Source: Bacteroidota bacterium (GTDB taxonomy: Bacteria > Bacteroidota > Rhodothermia > Rhodothermales > JANQRZ01). From it: a stretch of 64,000 nt of DNA. The notes under the pieces were generated by a model. That model ran no database searches, was not told where the DNA came from, and saw only the letters and a program-made list of their open reading frames with translations. Where the stretch lies: positions 1 to 64,000 of the forward strand of contig JBCDKT010000010.1 of assembly GCA_038746285.1 (NCBI GenBank). The letters run 5' to 3'. The translations under genes were made by a program, and so were the position numbers. Below are positions 24,067 through 33,392 of this stretch, piece by piece (the stretch's first letter is position 1; every line of letters begins with the position of its first letter).

Positions 24067-25005
24067 ATGCCTACGCAAGAGACTACCTCCGCAATCCCCA
24101 CAGCGCGTGTTTTCGTGACCGGTGCCACCGGCTTCATCGGCTCCGCCATCACACGCCGCCTCCTGGACGACGGCTACGAGGTGACTGGCCTCGCCCGCAG
24201 TGATGCAGCCGCCGAGACCCTCCGCCAGCGAGGCATCGGCGTACACCGCGGCGACCTGACAGACCCCGCCAGCCTCGCCGCCGGCGCTCGGGCTGCCGAC
24301 GGCGTCATCCACACGGCGTTCATCCACGATTTCTCCCGGTACGAGGAGAACAACCGGATCGACCGGCGCGCCGTTGAGGCGATAGCCGACGCGCTCGAAG
24401 GATCGGGCAAGCCGTTCGTGGCGACCTCGGCCACGACGGTGCTTGCCCCTGGCCGGCTCGGCACGGAAGAAGATGCGCCGGACCCGAACAACCCAGGGTC
24501 TGTGCGTGCGGCTTCGGAGGCGGCGTTGCCGGCGGCCCGGCGCGGCGTCCGCGCGAGCGTGGTGCGCCTCCCCCCCTCCGTGCACGGCCCCGGCGACACC
24601 GCCTTCGTGCCGGCGCTCATCGAGGCCGCGCGCCAGACCGGCGTCTCCGCCTTCGTCGGGGAAGGCGAGAACCGCTGGCCGGCGGTGCATCGCCTCGACG
24701 CCGCGCGGCTCTTCCGCCTGGCCTTCGAGAAGGCTGAGCCGGGGACCGTGCTGCACGGCGTGGCCGAGGAAGGCATCCCGATGCGCCGGATCGCTGAGGT
24801 CATCGGCGAGGGGCTAGGCGTCCCGGTGCGCGCGATTCCGGCCAGCGAGGCCCCCAGCCATTTCGGTTGGCTGGCAGGCTTCGTGCAGATCGACAACCCC
24901 ATCTCCAGCGCCCTCACGCGCGAGTGGGCCGGTTGGCAGCCACAGGAGGCCGACCTACTGACCGACGTACGCGAGAACGGGTATTTCTCCCAAGAAACTG
25001 AGTGA
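24067..25005 (+). CDS. NAD-dependent epimerase/dehydratase family protein (extended SDR)
   Basis: A 312-residue extended-SDR protein. The nucleotide-binding loop is VFVTGATGFIGSAITRRLLDDGY, followed by VHRGDLTD, GVIHTAFIHDF and ATSATTVLA. The usual catalytic YxxxK is not evident: the corresponding stretch reads RAASEAALPAAR, as in several atypical members. Related genes are often paired with AraC_N regulators, as here. It ends 31 bp from the sbcC stop codon, and with its regulator occupies the space between copy 2 and the true sbcC end. Confidence 0.87.
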   Translation: MPTQETTSAIPTARVFVTGATGFIGSAITRRLLDDGYEVTGLARSDAAAETLRQRGIGVHRGDLTDPASLAAGARAADGVIHTAFIHDFSRYEENNRIDRRAVEAIADALEGSGKPFVATSATTVLAPGRLGTEEDAPDPNNPGSVRAASEAALPAARRGVRASVVRLPPSVHGPGDTAFVPALIEAARQTGVSAFVGEGENRWPAVHRLDAARLFRLAFEKAEPGTVLHGVAEEGIPMRRIAEVIGEGLGVPVRAIPASEAPSHFGWLAGFVQIDNPISSALTREWAGWQPQEADLLTDVRENGYFSQETE

Positions 25006-25036
25006 GTCCGCCGGGAGGGCGAGCACCGCGTAGCCC

Positions 25037-28000
25037 TCAGACGCCGATCACGTCGTAGCCGGAGCCGTCGACGGGGTCTTTCTTGACCTCAATGCGGACG
25101 GGGAACGCCTCCTTTAGCTCGTCGAGGTGGGTGATGACGAGGATCTTGTCGAAGTCCTCGCGGATGGCCTGGATGGCCTCGACGAGACGCTCGATGCCCT
25201 GCTTGTCCTGCGTCCCGAAGCCCTCGTCGACGACGAGCGTGCGGATGCGGACGCCGCTGCGCTCGGCCAGCAGTTGTGCGAGGGCGATGCGGAGCGCGAA
25301 GTTGACCCGGAAGGCCTCGCCGCCGGAGAAGGTCTCGTAGGGGCGCGGCACGCCGCCGGCGTCGGTGATCTTGATGTCGAGCGTCTCTTTCGTCCCGCCG
25401 GTCTTTTTGTCCTTCAGCGTCTCCAGCGTGACGCGGGTGCGACCTTTGGCGAGGCGGTCGAGGAGCGCGTTCGCCCGGTCCTCGATCTCGGGCAGGGTCT
25501 CCTCGATGATAAGCGCCGGGATGCCGTTCTTGCCGAAGGCGTCGCGGAGGTGGCGGTAGAGCGTGCGGTCCCGCATGGCGTCGCGGTGCTCGGCGCGGAC
25601 GGCCTTGAGCGCGTCGCGGTCGCGGGCGGCGCGCTCCAGGCGCTCGCGGATGCCGCCGAGGCGGGCCTGGGCGTCGCTGAGGCGGGTGGCGAGCCCGGCG
25701 CGGCGCTCGGTGTGGGTACGCTGCTGCTCGGCGAGGTCGGCGCGGGCAGCGAGGCCCGACTGCGCGGCCTCGACGGCGGCGCGGAGCGCACCGGTGTCTT
25801 CGTCGTTCTGGGCGACTTCGTCGGCAATCTGGGTACGACGGGCGGTCCAGTCGGCGAGCCGGTCGCGGGCGTTGAGGAGCGCCGAGCGGCGGTCGGGTGC
25901 CTCGGCGAGGGCGTCGCGGTCGCGGCGGACGGCGTCGTGGCGGGCGGCGTCGTAGCCGAGCGTGCCGAGCTGCTGCTGGAGCGCGTCGATCTGCCGCTGG
26001 ACCGGCGCGAAGGCCTCGCCCGAGGCGAGCTGCTCGCGGAGCGCTGCTTCCTCGCGCTGTCCGGCTTCGATCTTCTGCGCGAGCGTGTCGCGCCGCCCCT
26101 CGACCTCGCCCAGGTCGCGCAGCGTGGCTTCGTGGCGGGCGCGCTGCGCGGCCTCGGCCTGCACCTGCTCGAACCGCTCGGGGTCGAACGGAAGCTCGCG
26201 GAGCCTGTCTTCGAGGTCGGTCCGCTCGGCGCGGAGGGCGGGGCTGAAGGCGTCGTCCCGAAGCTGCCGGTCGAGGTCGTCGGCGCGGGTCCGCCGCGCG
26301 GCGAGGTCGGCGACGGCCTCCTCGGCGGTGGCGATCCGGCCCTGCACCGCGGCGAGGGTGTCGGCCACGCCGTTCTGCTGCTCGATCCGTGCCTTGAGGT
26401 CGGCAAAGCGGCGGAGCAGGCCGGCGCGCTGCTCCTGCCGCTGCTGCACCTCGCCCTCGACGCGGGCGATCCCGGCTGCGAGCGCAGCCTTTTCTTCGGC
26501 ATAGGTCTGCCCGACAGTCCGGCGGTGCTCGGGCGTGAGGTCGGTCCCGCAGGTCGGGCACGTCTCGGTGTCGAGGGCTCGCATCCGCTCGGCCTTCTCG
26601 TCCACCCGTTTCACCTCGCCCCGCAGGCGCTCGATCTCGCGCTGCAGCCCGTCGATCTCGGCCTTGACGCCGCTCCCCTGCTCGCGCACGGTCGCCTGCT
26701 CGGCCTTCACCGACTCGACTGTGGCGACGCGCTGCTCCAGGTCCGACGCCTGCTGCTTCAGACCGGGCAGGGCTTGGGCGTGGACGCTGGCCGACTTGAT
26801 CTGCTCGCGCAGGCTGCGGATGCTGGCCTGGAGCGCCCCCCGCTCGCTCGCCAGCGACTTGTCGAGCGCCGTGATGCGGGCCTCGAACGCCTGCCGCTCG
26901 GTGCGGCGGGCACGCAGGGCTTCAAGCTCGCGCTCGGCGGTGCGGGCCGCATCCAGTCCGCGCTCGGCGATGGGCCGTTCGAGGAGGCGACGCTCGGCCT
27001 CGGCGTGCGCCTTCCGGTCGGCTTGCACCTCGGCGTCGAGTTTGCCGAGGCGCTTCTCGTGGTCCATCCGCTGCCGCTCCAGCTCCAGCTTCTTCTCGTT
27101 TAGCTGCTTCTCGACCCCGCGCCAGAGGTCGGCTTTCTGGCTGAGGTCGCGGTACTCCTTGTCGAGCGCGGTCCACCGCTCGTAGTCGCGCTCGATGGCG
27201 TCGCGCTGCGCGATCAGCGTCTCGGCCTGCGTGATCCGCCCGGCGAGGTCGGTCCGCTCGCGGTCGAGTTCCTGGCGGCGTGCGGCGAGGCGGGCGAGGC
27301 GGGCCTGCTGGCCTTCGACAGTCTGGGCTAGGCTGTCGAGTTCCGCGAGGCGCTCGGTGAGGCGCTTGCCCTCGGTGTCGGCGTCGGCCTGGTCTTGTTT
27401 TAGTTTTGCAATAACAGATTCAAGCTCCGCACCCTCCTCCTTCCACCGCCCCTCGTCTTCGAGCGCCCCCGTCAGCCGCTCGATCTCCAGGTCGGCCCGC
27501 TTGCCACGCTCGGTCGCCTCCGACAGCCGGCCGCGCGCGACGGCGGCGTATTTCTCGTAGCGGTCCAGCCCGAGGATCCGGCCGAGGATCTCCTTGCGCT
27601 CGCCGGATTTCTTCTTGGTGAACTCGTCGCTCCGCCCCTGGAGCAGGAACGCCGAGTTGATGAACGTCTCGTAGTCCAGCCCGAGCGTGTCGGTGATGAC
27701 GGCCTGCGTGTCCTTGACCGAACCCTCAGTGAGCGCCCGGAAGTCGGTGCCGTCCCACGCCTGAAACTCCAGCCCCGGCTTCGAGGTCTTGCCGGAGGCC
27801 GAGCGCTGGAACGAGCGCACGACGCGGTAGCGCCCGCCTTCGAGGTCGAAGACGAGCTCGACCTGCATGTCGCGCGTGCCGATGCGGAGGAGGTCTTCGT
27901 CGGGCTTGCGGGCATCGCTCGACTTCCGCGCCTCGCCCCAGACGGCCCAGGTGATGGCGTCGAGCAGCGCCGACTTGCCCTGCCCGTTGCCGCCCGAGAG

Positions 28001-28090
28001 GCACGCGACGTGGAACTGCTCGAAGTCGAGCGGCTCGGCGTCGGTGCCGTACGAGAGAAAGTTGCGGAGCCTGAGGGAAACGGGAACCAT
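25037..28090 (-). CDS. sbcC: Nuclease SbcCD subunit C (SMC-like ATPase)
   Basis: A 1017-residue Rad50/SbcC homologue that with SbcD opens hairpins and resects DNA ends. The N-terminal lobe has Walker A GGNGQGKSALLDAITWAVWG and the Q-loop region. Long coiled-coil arms surround a zinc hook (ETCPTCGTDL, about residue 508). The C-terminal lobe has the signature FSGGEAFRVNFALRIALAQL and Walker B TLVVDEGFGTQDKQG. No sbcD gene is adjacent within the window. Its 3' end has been duplicated twice downstream by accessory insertions, but the gene itself is intact. Confidence 0.96.
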   Translation of the reverse strand: MVPVSLRLRNFLSYGTDAEPLDFEQFHVACLSGGNGQGKSALLDAITWAVWGEARKSSDARKPDEDLLRIGTRDMQVELVFDLEGGRYRVVRSFQRSASGKTSKPGLEFQAWDGTDFRALTEGSVKDTQAVITDTLGLDYETFINSAFLLQGRSDEFTKKKSGERKEILGRILGLDRYEKYAAVARGRLSEATERGKRADLEIERLTGALEDEGRWKEEGAELESVIAKLKQDQADADTEGKRLTERLAELDSLAQTVEGQQARLARLAARRQELDRERTDLAGRITQAETLIAQRDAIERDYERWTALDKEYRDLSQKADLWRGVEKQLNEKKLELERQRMDHEKRLGKLDAEVQADRKAHAEAERRLLERPIAERGLDAARTAERELEALRARRTERQAFEARITALDKSLASERGALQASIRSLREQIKSASVHAQALPGLKQQASDLEQRVATVESVKAEQATVREQGSGVKAEIDGLQREIERLRGEVKRVDEKAERMRALDTETCPTCGTDLTPEHRRTVGQTYAEEKAALAAGIARVEGEVQQRQEQRAGLLRRFADLKARIEQQNGVADTLAAVQGRIATAEEAVADLAARRTRADDLDRQLRDDAFSPALRAERTDLEDRLRELPFDPERFEQVQAEAAQRARHEATLRDLGEVEGRRDTLAQKIEAGQREEAALREQLASGEAFAPVQRQIDALQQQLGTLGYDAARHDAVRRDRDALAEAPDRRSALLNARDRLADWTARRTQIADEVAQNDEDTGALRAAVEAAQSGLAARADLAEQQRTHTERRAGLATRLSDAQARLGGIRERLERAARDRDALKAVRAEHRDAMRDRTLYRHLRDAFGKNGIPALIIEETLPEIEDRANALLDRLAKGRTRVTLETLKDKKTGGTKETLDIKITDAGGVPRPYETFSGGEAFRVNFALRIALAQLLAERSGVRIRTLVVDEGFGTQDKQGIERLVEAIQAIREDFDKILVITHLDELKEAFPVRIEVKKDPVDGSGYDVIGV

Positions 28091-28133
28091 GTCGAGTGAC
28101 GAACGACGAGTGACGAATGGGACTCACAGGTCG

Positions 28134-28679
28134 TCAGTCATCATCGTCGAACTTGTCGAGGAGGGTGTCTTGCAGGCCGGGGGCGAGGGCACAGAAGAGG
28201 TCCCACGCGCTCGGGGCCAGGGTCTGGACGGGGGCGTAGAGGACCGACTGCTCCCGCGTCTCTTCGCCGACGAGGAGCGGCGCGCCGCCGGGGAGGGCGA
28301 CGGCGCTCGTGACGAGGAGGAGCACGCTCAGGACGAGCGCGGCGCGCAGCCCGCCGAACCCGGCCCCGGCCAGTTTGTCGACCGCGCCGAGCTTGAGGAG
28401 CGCGAGCGCCCTGCGAACGAGAAAGGCGGCGAAGGTGAGCGCGCTGAGCACCGCCGCGAAGGTAACCCCGAACCCGAGCACCGGCGCGAGCCGATCCGAC
28501 AGCCCGAGGCTCGCCACGACGAGGTCGCCCACCGGACCCATCGCCCCCGCCGCGAGCCACAGCGCGACGACGAGGCCGACGGTACCGACGAGTTGGCTAA
28601 GCGCACCGGCACGCACGCCGCGCCACACGCCGAGCGCGATCAGTCCAGCGAGGGCCAGATCGAGGGTGCCGGCGGACAT
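28134..28679 (-). CDS. CvpA family membrane protein
   Basis: A 181-residue inner-membrane protein with four predicted helices (LDLALAGLIALGVWRGVRAG, LVGTVGLVVALWLAAG, LGFGVTFAAVLSALTFAAFL, ALVLSVLLLVTSAVAL). The GWRRG-like first loop and the Asp-Lys-Leu-Ala-Gly-Ala motif (GAVDKLAGAGFGGLRAALV) are diagnostic of CvpA. The start is the ATG at 28679, since the longer frame is encoded by an intergenic repeat. It precedes sbcC by 43 bp and may share its transcript. Confidence 0.88.
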   Translation of the reverse strand: MSAGTLDLALAGLIALGVWRGVRAGALSQLVGTVGLVVALWLAAGAMGPVGDLVVASLGLSDRLAPVLGFGVTFAAVLSALTFAAFLVRRALALLKLGAVDKLAGAGFGGLRAALVLSVLLLVTSAVALPGGAPLLVGEETREQSVLYAPVQTLAPSAWDLFCALAPGLQDTLLDKFDDDD

Positions 28680-28734
28680 TAGCAGTGCGCCTCGATTGTA
28701 GGTGAAGTCCCGCTCCAAGCCCCGACACTCGTCA

Positions 28735-28802
28735 TCCCCGCGCAGGCGGGGACCCACAGGTATGCTGGCCGGTGGATCCCGGATCGGGGTCCGGGATGAC
28801 CG
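28735..28802. repeat. Dispersed intergenic palindromic repeat, copy R1
   Basis: Contains CATCCCCGCGCAGGCGGGGA and, after a spacer, a segment starting TGGATCCCGGATCGGGGTCC and ending GGGATGAC. Both halves are imperfect palindromes of the kind scattered between genes in many bacteria. Related copies lie at 29566-29662 and 47866-47896. It makes spurious reading frames. Confidence 0.75.
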
Positions 28803-28896
28803 GTGTTCGAGGAATGGAATCCGGCGAGAGCGAGACCACCGAAGTGGACGCGCGGAAACGACCGCGAACGCAAAAGCGGGGGGTCACACGCCAGCA

Positions 28897-29337
28897 TCAC
28901 GCGCTCAGCAACTCCTGCACGGCGACGCGGACGCGGTTGCCGTCGGCCTTGCCCTTAAGCGCGCTCATCGCCTCGCCCATCACGCGGCCCATGTCCTTCA
29001 TCGTCGTCGCGCCGGTGCGGGCGACGATCTCGTGGACGACGCGCTGGATGTCCTCGTCGGTGAGTTGGGCAGGGAGGTACTCAGCGATGATGGTCAGTTC
29101 GTCGCGCTCGCGTTGGGCGAGGTCGTCGCGGCCGGCGTCTTCGTACTGCTGCATCGCGTCGCGGCGCTGCTTGGCCTGCTTCTGGACGATGGCGACGAGG
29201 TCGTCGTCGGTGAGTGAGCCGGAGCCGTCTTTCTGCTTTTCGATGACGGCGGAGCGGATCGCGCGAAGGGCGAGGAGCCGGGTCTTGTCCTTGGCCCGCA
29301 TGGCGTCTTTGAGGTCGTGGTCGAGGCGGTCGAGCAT
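28897..29337 (-). CDS. GatB/YqeY domain protein
   Basis: A 146-residue stand-alone YqeY domain with features typical of the family: LDHDLKDAMRAKDKTRLLALRAIRSA at the N-terminus, KQAKQRRDAMQQYEDAGRDDLA, EYLPAQLTDEDI and GATTMKDMGRVMGEAM. The domain occurs at the C-terminus of the GatB amidotransferase subunit, where it binds tRNA. The free-standing form is of unsettled function. It is separated from cvpA by the R1 repeat. Confidence 0.93.
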   Translation of the reverse strand: MLDRLDHDLKDAMRAKDKTRLLALRAIRSAVIEKQKDGSGSLTDDDLVAIVQKQAKQRRDAMQQYEDAGRDDLAQRERDELTIIAEYLPAQLTDEDIQRVVHEIVARTGATTMKDMGRVMGEAMSALKGKADGNRVRVAVQELLSA

Positions 29338-29565
29338 GCGTCGGCGGGAGGTGCGTGAGGTATCGAGTAGGGACGTAGAAGCTACGCCCGTCGCCGGTCC
29401 ACGTTTCGGCCCGCCGGACGCAGCCGCGACTCACCGACTCCTGACGCGGCTCGTCGATTTCGCCCCAACCTGGCACCGCAGGACCAGTAGACCGAACCGA
29501 ACTCACAGCCATAGTCCGATGCGCTCGCCTCGAACTCCAAACCACCCTGCTCTCCAACATCTTGT

Positions 29566-29662
29566 CATCCCGGACCCCGATCCGGGATTCAGAGGTGCGG
29601 CCGAACCGGTGGATCCCCGTCCCACGCCTTCGCGGGGACAGGCTCTGCGCGGGGATGACGGC
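29566..29662. repeat. Dispersed intergenic palindromic repeat, copy R2
   Basis: Contains CATCCCGGACCCCGATCCGG and, after a spacer, a segment ending in GCGGGGATGAC: the same two palindromic modules as R1 but in inverted orientation. It lies in the 370-bp non-coding gap (29338-29707) upstream of the TonB-dependent receptor. The rest of that gap shows no gene that I can support. Confidence 0.72.
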
Positions 29663-29707
29663 TGTACGGGAGAGGCATGCTGCGACAAAGCCGCGCATTG
29701 GTCCAAC

Positions 29708-31936
29708 CTGACCCGCTCGCTCGTCCTCTTCTTCCTCGTCTCGTGCTCCGCTGCCGCGCAGCCCGCCGTCGTGACCGGCCGGGCCGTGGACGGCGACGGG
29801 CAGAGGCTCCCGCTCGTCAACGTCTGGCTCGACGGGTCGATGGCCGGCAGCGTGACGGACGGCGACGGGCGCTTCGCGTTTGCCGCGACGCAGACAGGCG
29901 AACAGACCGTCCGGGCGACGCTCCTCGGGCATGAGGATGCCGCCGCGCGCGTCGTGCTCGCTGCGGGCGACACGGTCCGCGTGACCCTCCGCCTGCCCGA
30001 GACGCTGGCCACGCTCGGCGAGGCGGTCGTCGAGGCGAGCGGCTTTTCGAGCGGCGACGCCGAGCGCGCCACGTTCCGCCCGCTCGACATCCTCACCACG
30101 CCCGGTGCCGCCGCCGACGTGTTCCGCGCCGTCCAGACGCTTCCCGGCGTGACGACGGTCGACGAGGGCGCGGGCCTCTTCGTGCGCGGCGGCGACGTGG
30201 GCGAGACGGCCGTCCTCCTCGACGGGGCGCGGCTCCAGCACCCGTACCGCTACGAGTCGCCGACGGGCGGCGTCTTCGGGTCGATCCCGCCGTTTTTCCT
30301 CAAGGGGACGGCGTTCTCGGCCGGCGGCTTCTCGGCGCGCTACGGCAACGCCCTCTCCGGGGTCCTCGCGCTCGAAACCCTCGACGAGCCGCAGCGCGAC
30401 GCCCTCAACGCAAGTGCGGGCCTGGCCGGCGTCTCGCTCGGCGTCGACAAGCGCCTACTCGACGGGCGACTCGGGGTGCGGTTCTCAGGCAACCGCTCGT
30501 CGACGGGGCTGCTGTTCGGCGTCAACGGCATGGGCGGGGACTTCGTCGAAGCGCCGGAGAGCCGGGACGTCAACCTGAGCCTGTCGTACCGCTACGCGCC
30601 GGCGGGCCGGGTCAAGCTGTTCAGCTATGGCACCGGCACCCGCGTCGGGGCGCGCGAGCCGCAGCCGTCGTTCGAGGGTGTCTACCGGGCGCGCGAGCGA
30701 AACCGGCTCCACGTTCTCTCCTGGCAGGACCTCCGCGCCGGCTGGCTCCTCAAAGCCAACGCCTCGGCGGGGTCGTTCACCAGCACGCGTCGCTTCGGCA
30801 ACCTCGACCTGGAGACAGCCGACGAACACCTCGGCCTCCGGCTCGATGCCGAGCGCGACCTCTCGCGCCGCCTCCGCCTTGCCGTGGGCGCGACCGCGAG
30901 CCGGGCCGTAGCCCGCTTCGGCGGATCGGTCCCGGTCCTCGGCGACGTGCTCGACCCCGAGGCCGAGACGACCACGCTCCGCGAACGCTACGCGGTGACG
31001 CGGGCCGGCGGCTACGGTCTCGTCGAGGCCCAGCTCGCCCGGCGGCTCTTCCTCCAGGCCGGCGTCCGCACCGACGGGCACTCCGTGGCCGATGCCGCCA
31101 CGGTCGACCCGCGCTTCGCGCTGCGCTATCTCGTCGGGAAGCACGCGAGCCTCCGCCTCGCTACGGGCCGCTACAGCCAGTTCCCCGCGCCGGAGCAGTT
31201 CGGCGGTGAGAGCGGCAACGCCGCCCTCGGGCCGCAGCACGCCACCCACCTCATCGCCTCGGCCGAGTACGAGCGCGACCACACGCTCCTCCGTGCCGAA
31301 GCCTACCTCAAAGACTACGACCGGCTTGTCGTCCGCGCCCCCGCTGTCGGGGTGCCGGGCGGCCGCTACGAAAACGCAGGCACCGGCTGGGCGCGCGGAG
31401 TCGACCTCTTCGCCAAGTACGGCGCGTTCCTGCTGACGCGGGTCGACGGCTGGGCGTCGTACAGCTTCCTCCAGACGCGCCGCACCCAGACGCGCTCGCT
31501 CGGTGGCACCGTCGCGCTCGGCGACGGGCCGGCCCCGTTTGAGGCGACGCACCACCTGACCGTCGTCGGCAAGGCGCGGGTGTGGCGGTTCCTCGCTGTC
31601 GGCACCTCGCTGCGCGCCGCCTCGGGCCGCCCGCACACGCCGGTCGTGGATGCCGTCCCGCCGAGCGCGGACGAGGCTCCCTACTACCTCCCCATCGAGG
31701 GGCCGGTCGGGAGCGAGCGTCTGCCGGCGTTCGTCCGCGTGGACCTCAACGCGTCGTGGTACCAGCCGTTCGGCGATGGGCACAGCGCCACCTTCTTCGT
31801 CTCGGTCGGGAACGTGCTCGGGCGGGCCAACACGCTCGGCTACGACTACGCACTCGACTACAGCACCCGCACGCCGCGCGCGACCAGCTACGACCGCTTC
31901 GTCTTCGCAGGCGTCAGCCTGTCGCTCGTTCGCTGA
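29708..31936 (+). CDS. TonB-dependent outer-membrane receptor
   Basis: About 742 residues. A signal peptide (TRSLVLFFLVSCSAAAQ) is followed by a carboxypeptidase-regulatory-like domain (VVTGRAVDGDGQRLPLVNVW, GSVTDGDGRFAFAA), a plug (AADVFRAVQTLPGVTTVDEG, LFVRGGDVGETAVLLDG) and a 22-strand-type barrel ending in an aromatic-rich strand. The family imports siderophores, vitamins or oligomers using TonB energy. The start is uncertain: no ATG, GTG or TTG lies close to the signal peptide, so the CTG at 29708 is used. The nearest upstream in-frame ATG (29519) would make the repeat R2 part of the protein. Confidence 0.85.
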   Translation: MTRSLVLFFLVSCSAAAQPAVVTGRAVDGDGQRLPLVNVWLDGSMAGSVTDGDGRFAFAATQTGEQTVRATLLGHEDAAARVVLAAGDTVRVTLRLPETLATLGEAVVEASGFSSGDAERATFRPLDILTTPGAAADVFRAVQTLPGVTTVDEGAGLFVRGGDVGETAVLLDGARLQHPYRYESPTGGVFGSIPPFFLKGTAFSAGGFSARYGNALSGVLALETLDEPQRDALNASAGLAGVSLGVDKRLLDGRLGVRFSGNRSSTGLLFGVNGMGGDFVEAPESRDVNLSLSYRYAPAGRVKLFSYGTGTRVGAREPQPSFEGVYRARERNRLHVLSWQDLRAGWLLKANASAGSFTSTRRFGNLDLETADEHLGLRLDAERDLSRRLRLAVGATASRAVARFGGSVPVLGDVLDPEAETTTLRERYAVTRAGGYGLVEAQLARRLFLQAGVRTDGHSVADAATVDPRFALRYLVGKHASLRLATGRYSQFPAPEQFGGESGNAALGPQHATHLIASAEYERDHTLLRAEAYLKDYDRLVVRAPAVGVPGGRYENAGTGWARGVDLFAKYGAFLLTRVDGWASYSFLQTRRTQTRSLGGTVALGDGPAPFEATHHLTVVGKARVWRFLAVGTSLRAASGRPHTPVVDAVPPSADEAPYYLPIEGPVGSERLPAFVRVDLNASWYQPFGDGHSATFFVSVGNVLGRANTLGYDYALDYSTRTPRATSYDRFVFAGVSLSLVR

Positions 31937-32005
31937 CGCTCCGCGTCTACCTCCGTATCCGCACGCCGTCTCTCCTCCAACCCCGTACCTTCAACCTCCG
32001 AACCC

Positions 32006-32773
32006 ATGACACGCTTTCTCTCGATCCTCGTCTTCCTCGCCGCGCTCGTACCTGCGACCTACGCGCAGGACGCCGCCGCGCTCATACTCGACGCCAAGCA
32101 GGTGCTCCAGCAGGGCCTCGATGCGGGCAGCGAAGAGTCGATCCTCCGCGCCCGCGCCGCCTTCGAACGCGCCACCGGAACCGACGACGACCGCCTCGCG
32201 GCCCTCGCCCACTACTACGTCGCCCTGACCAACATCCGGGCGCAGGTTCTCCTCGACCGTGAGACGGAGAAAGAGCGCATGGTCGAGCTCGTGGACAACG
32301 CCATCGAACACCTCGAAGCCTCGATCGAGCGCGACCCGGCGCTCCCCGAGTCGCACGCGCTCCTCTCCAGCACCTACGGCCAGAAGCTCGGGCTCAAGCC
32401 GATGCTGACGATGTTCCTCGGGCCGAAGGTCAGCCGGACGATGGACAAGGCTAAGCAGCTCGGGCCGGACAACCCGCGCGTCGTCTTCACCGAGGCGCAG
32501 TCGCTCTACTTCACCCCGAAGATGTGGGGCGGCAGCCGCGAGCGCGCCCTCGAAGGCTTCGAGCGCGCCGCCGCGCTCTACGAGGCCGAGACCGACCGCG
32601 ACCCGCTCCTCCCCGGCTGGGGCCACGACGAGGCCTACGCCTGGCAGGGCATCGCGCTCGACAGCTTCGACCGGACAGACGAGGCCCGCGCTGCCTTCGA
32701 GCGGGCGCTGGAGATCAACCCGAACTACGGGTGGGTGCGCTACGACCTCCTCCCCGGCCTCGCCTCCAACTGA
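32006..32773 (+). CDS. Secreted tetratricopeptide-repeat protein
   Basis: A 255-residue exported protein with signal peptide MTRFLSILVFLAALVPATYA. The mature part is helical with TPR-like units (LAALAHYYVALTNIRAQ, AIEHLEASIERDPALPESHALL, ALEGFERAAALYEAETDRDP, AYAWQGIALDSFDRTDEARA followed by AFERALEINPNYGWV). It follows the TonB-dependent receptor by 69 bp on the same strand and may assist it in the periplasm. No enzymatic domain is seen. Confidence 0.82.
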   Translation: MTRFLSILVFLAALVPATYAQDAAALILDAKQVLQQGLDAGSEESILRARAAFERATGTDDDRLAALAHYYVALTNIRAQVLLDRETEKERMVELVDNAIEHLEASIERDPALPESHALLSSTYGQKLGLKPMLTMFLGPKVSRTMDKAKQLGPDNPRVVFTEAQSLYFTPKMWGGSRERALEGFERAAALYEAETDRDPLLPGWGHDEAYAWQGIALDSFDRTDEARAAFERALEINPNYGWVRYDLLPGLASN

Positions 32774-32792
32774 GCGCGCACTGACCTACCTC

Positions 32793-33392
32793 GTGCCCGA
32801 CATGTCCGTGCCCAGAGCCTCCGTCTTCATCGCCGTCAGCGTTGACGGGTACATCGCCCGCGAGGACGGAAGCCTGGACTGGCTTCACGGTCACGGCGAG
32901 AGCGACGAGGGTGACCACGGGTACGCCGACTTCATGGCCTCCATCGATACCCTCGTCATGGGCCGCAAGACGTTCGAGAAGGTCCTCACGTTCGGCGCGT
33001 GGCCGTACAGCGGCAAGCGAGTTGTCGTCCTGAGCAGCGGGTCGCCACTAGTGCCCGAGGAACTGGAGTCGGAGATCGAAGTGCTCGCGCTCGAACCCGA
33101 AGCGCTTCTCCGGCACCTCGGATCGACCGGTACGGAGAGCGTCTACGTGGATGGAGGTGTGACCGTTCAGCGTTTCCTGCGCGCCGGACTGGTTCAGGAG
33201 TTGATCGTCACGCGGGCACCTGTCCTGATCGGCTCTGGCACCCCGCTGTTCGGCAGTCTACCCGAAGATGTAAGACTGGAGCACGTCGAGACGCGGGCGT
33301 TCTCGAACGGCCTAGTCCAGAGTCGGTATCGCGTCCTCGGTGCCGCCGAGCTTTCTTCTGTCCACAAGTCAGACGAGCAAGCCCGTGCCTGA
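32793..33392 (+). CDS. Dihydrofolate reductase family protein (RibD C-terminal domain)
   Basis: A 199-residue RibD_C/YyaP-type protein: VFIAVSVDGYIAREDGSLDWL at the N-terminus, DTLVMGRKTFEKVLTFGAWPY and SVYVDGGVTVQRFLRAGLVQEL. These are NADPH-binding folds related to DHFR, mostly of unknown substrate. A GTG at 32793 or an ATG at 32802 could start it. Its end overlaps the sensor kinase start by 8 bases, so the kinase and regulator are probably translated from the same message. Confidence 0.88.
   Translation: MPDMSVPRASVFIAVSVDGYIAREDGSLDWLHGHGESDEGDHGYADFMASIDTLVMGRKTFEKVLTFGAWPYSGKRVVVLSSGSPLVPEELESEIEVLALEPEALLRHLGSTGTESVYVDGGVTVQRFLRAGLVQELIVTRAPVLIGSGTPLFGSLPEDVRLEHVETRAFSNGLVQSRYRVLGAAELSSVHKSDEQARA

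Noticed and set aside
25127-27103. 658-codon plus-strand frame opposite sbcC
   Set aside because: Antisense shadow of the coiled-coil region of SbcC; no domain features.
28679-28900. Minus-strand frame containing GHPGPRSGIHRPAYLWVPAC
   Set aside because: Translation of a dispersed intergenic palindromic repeat, a well-known source of false genes.
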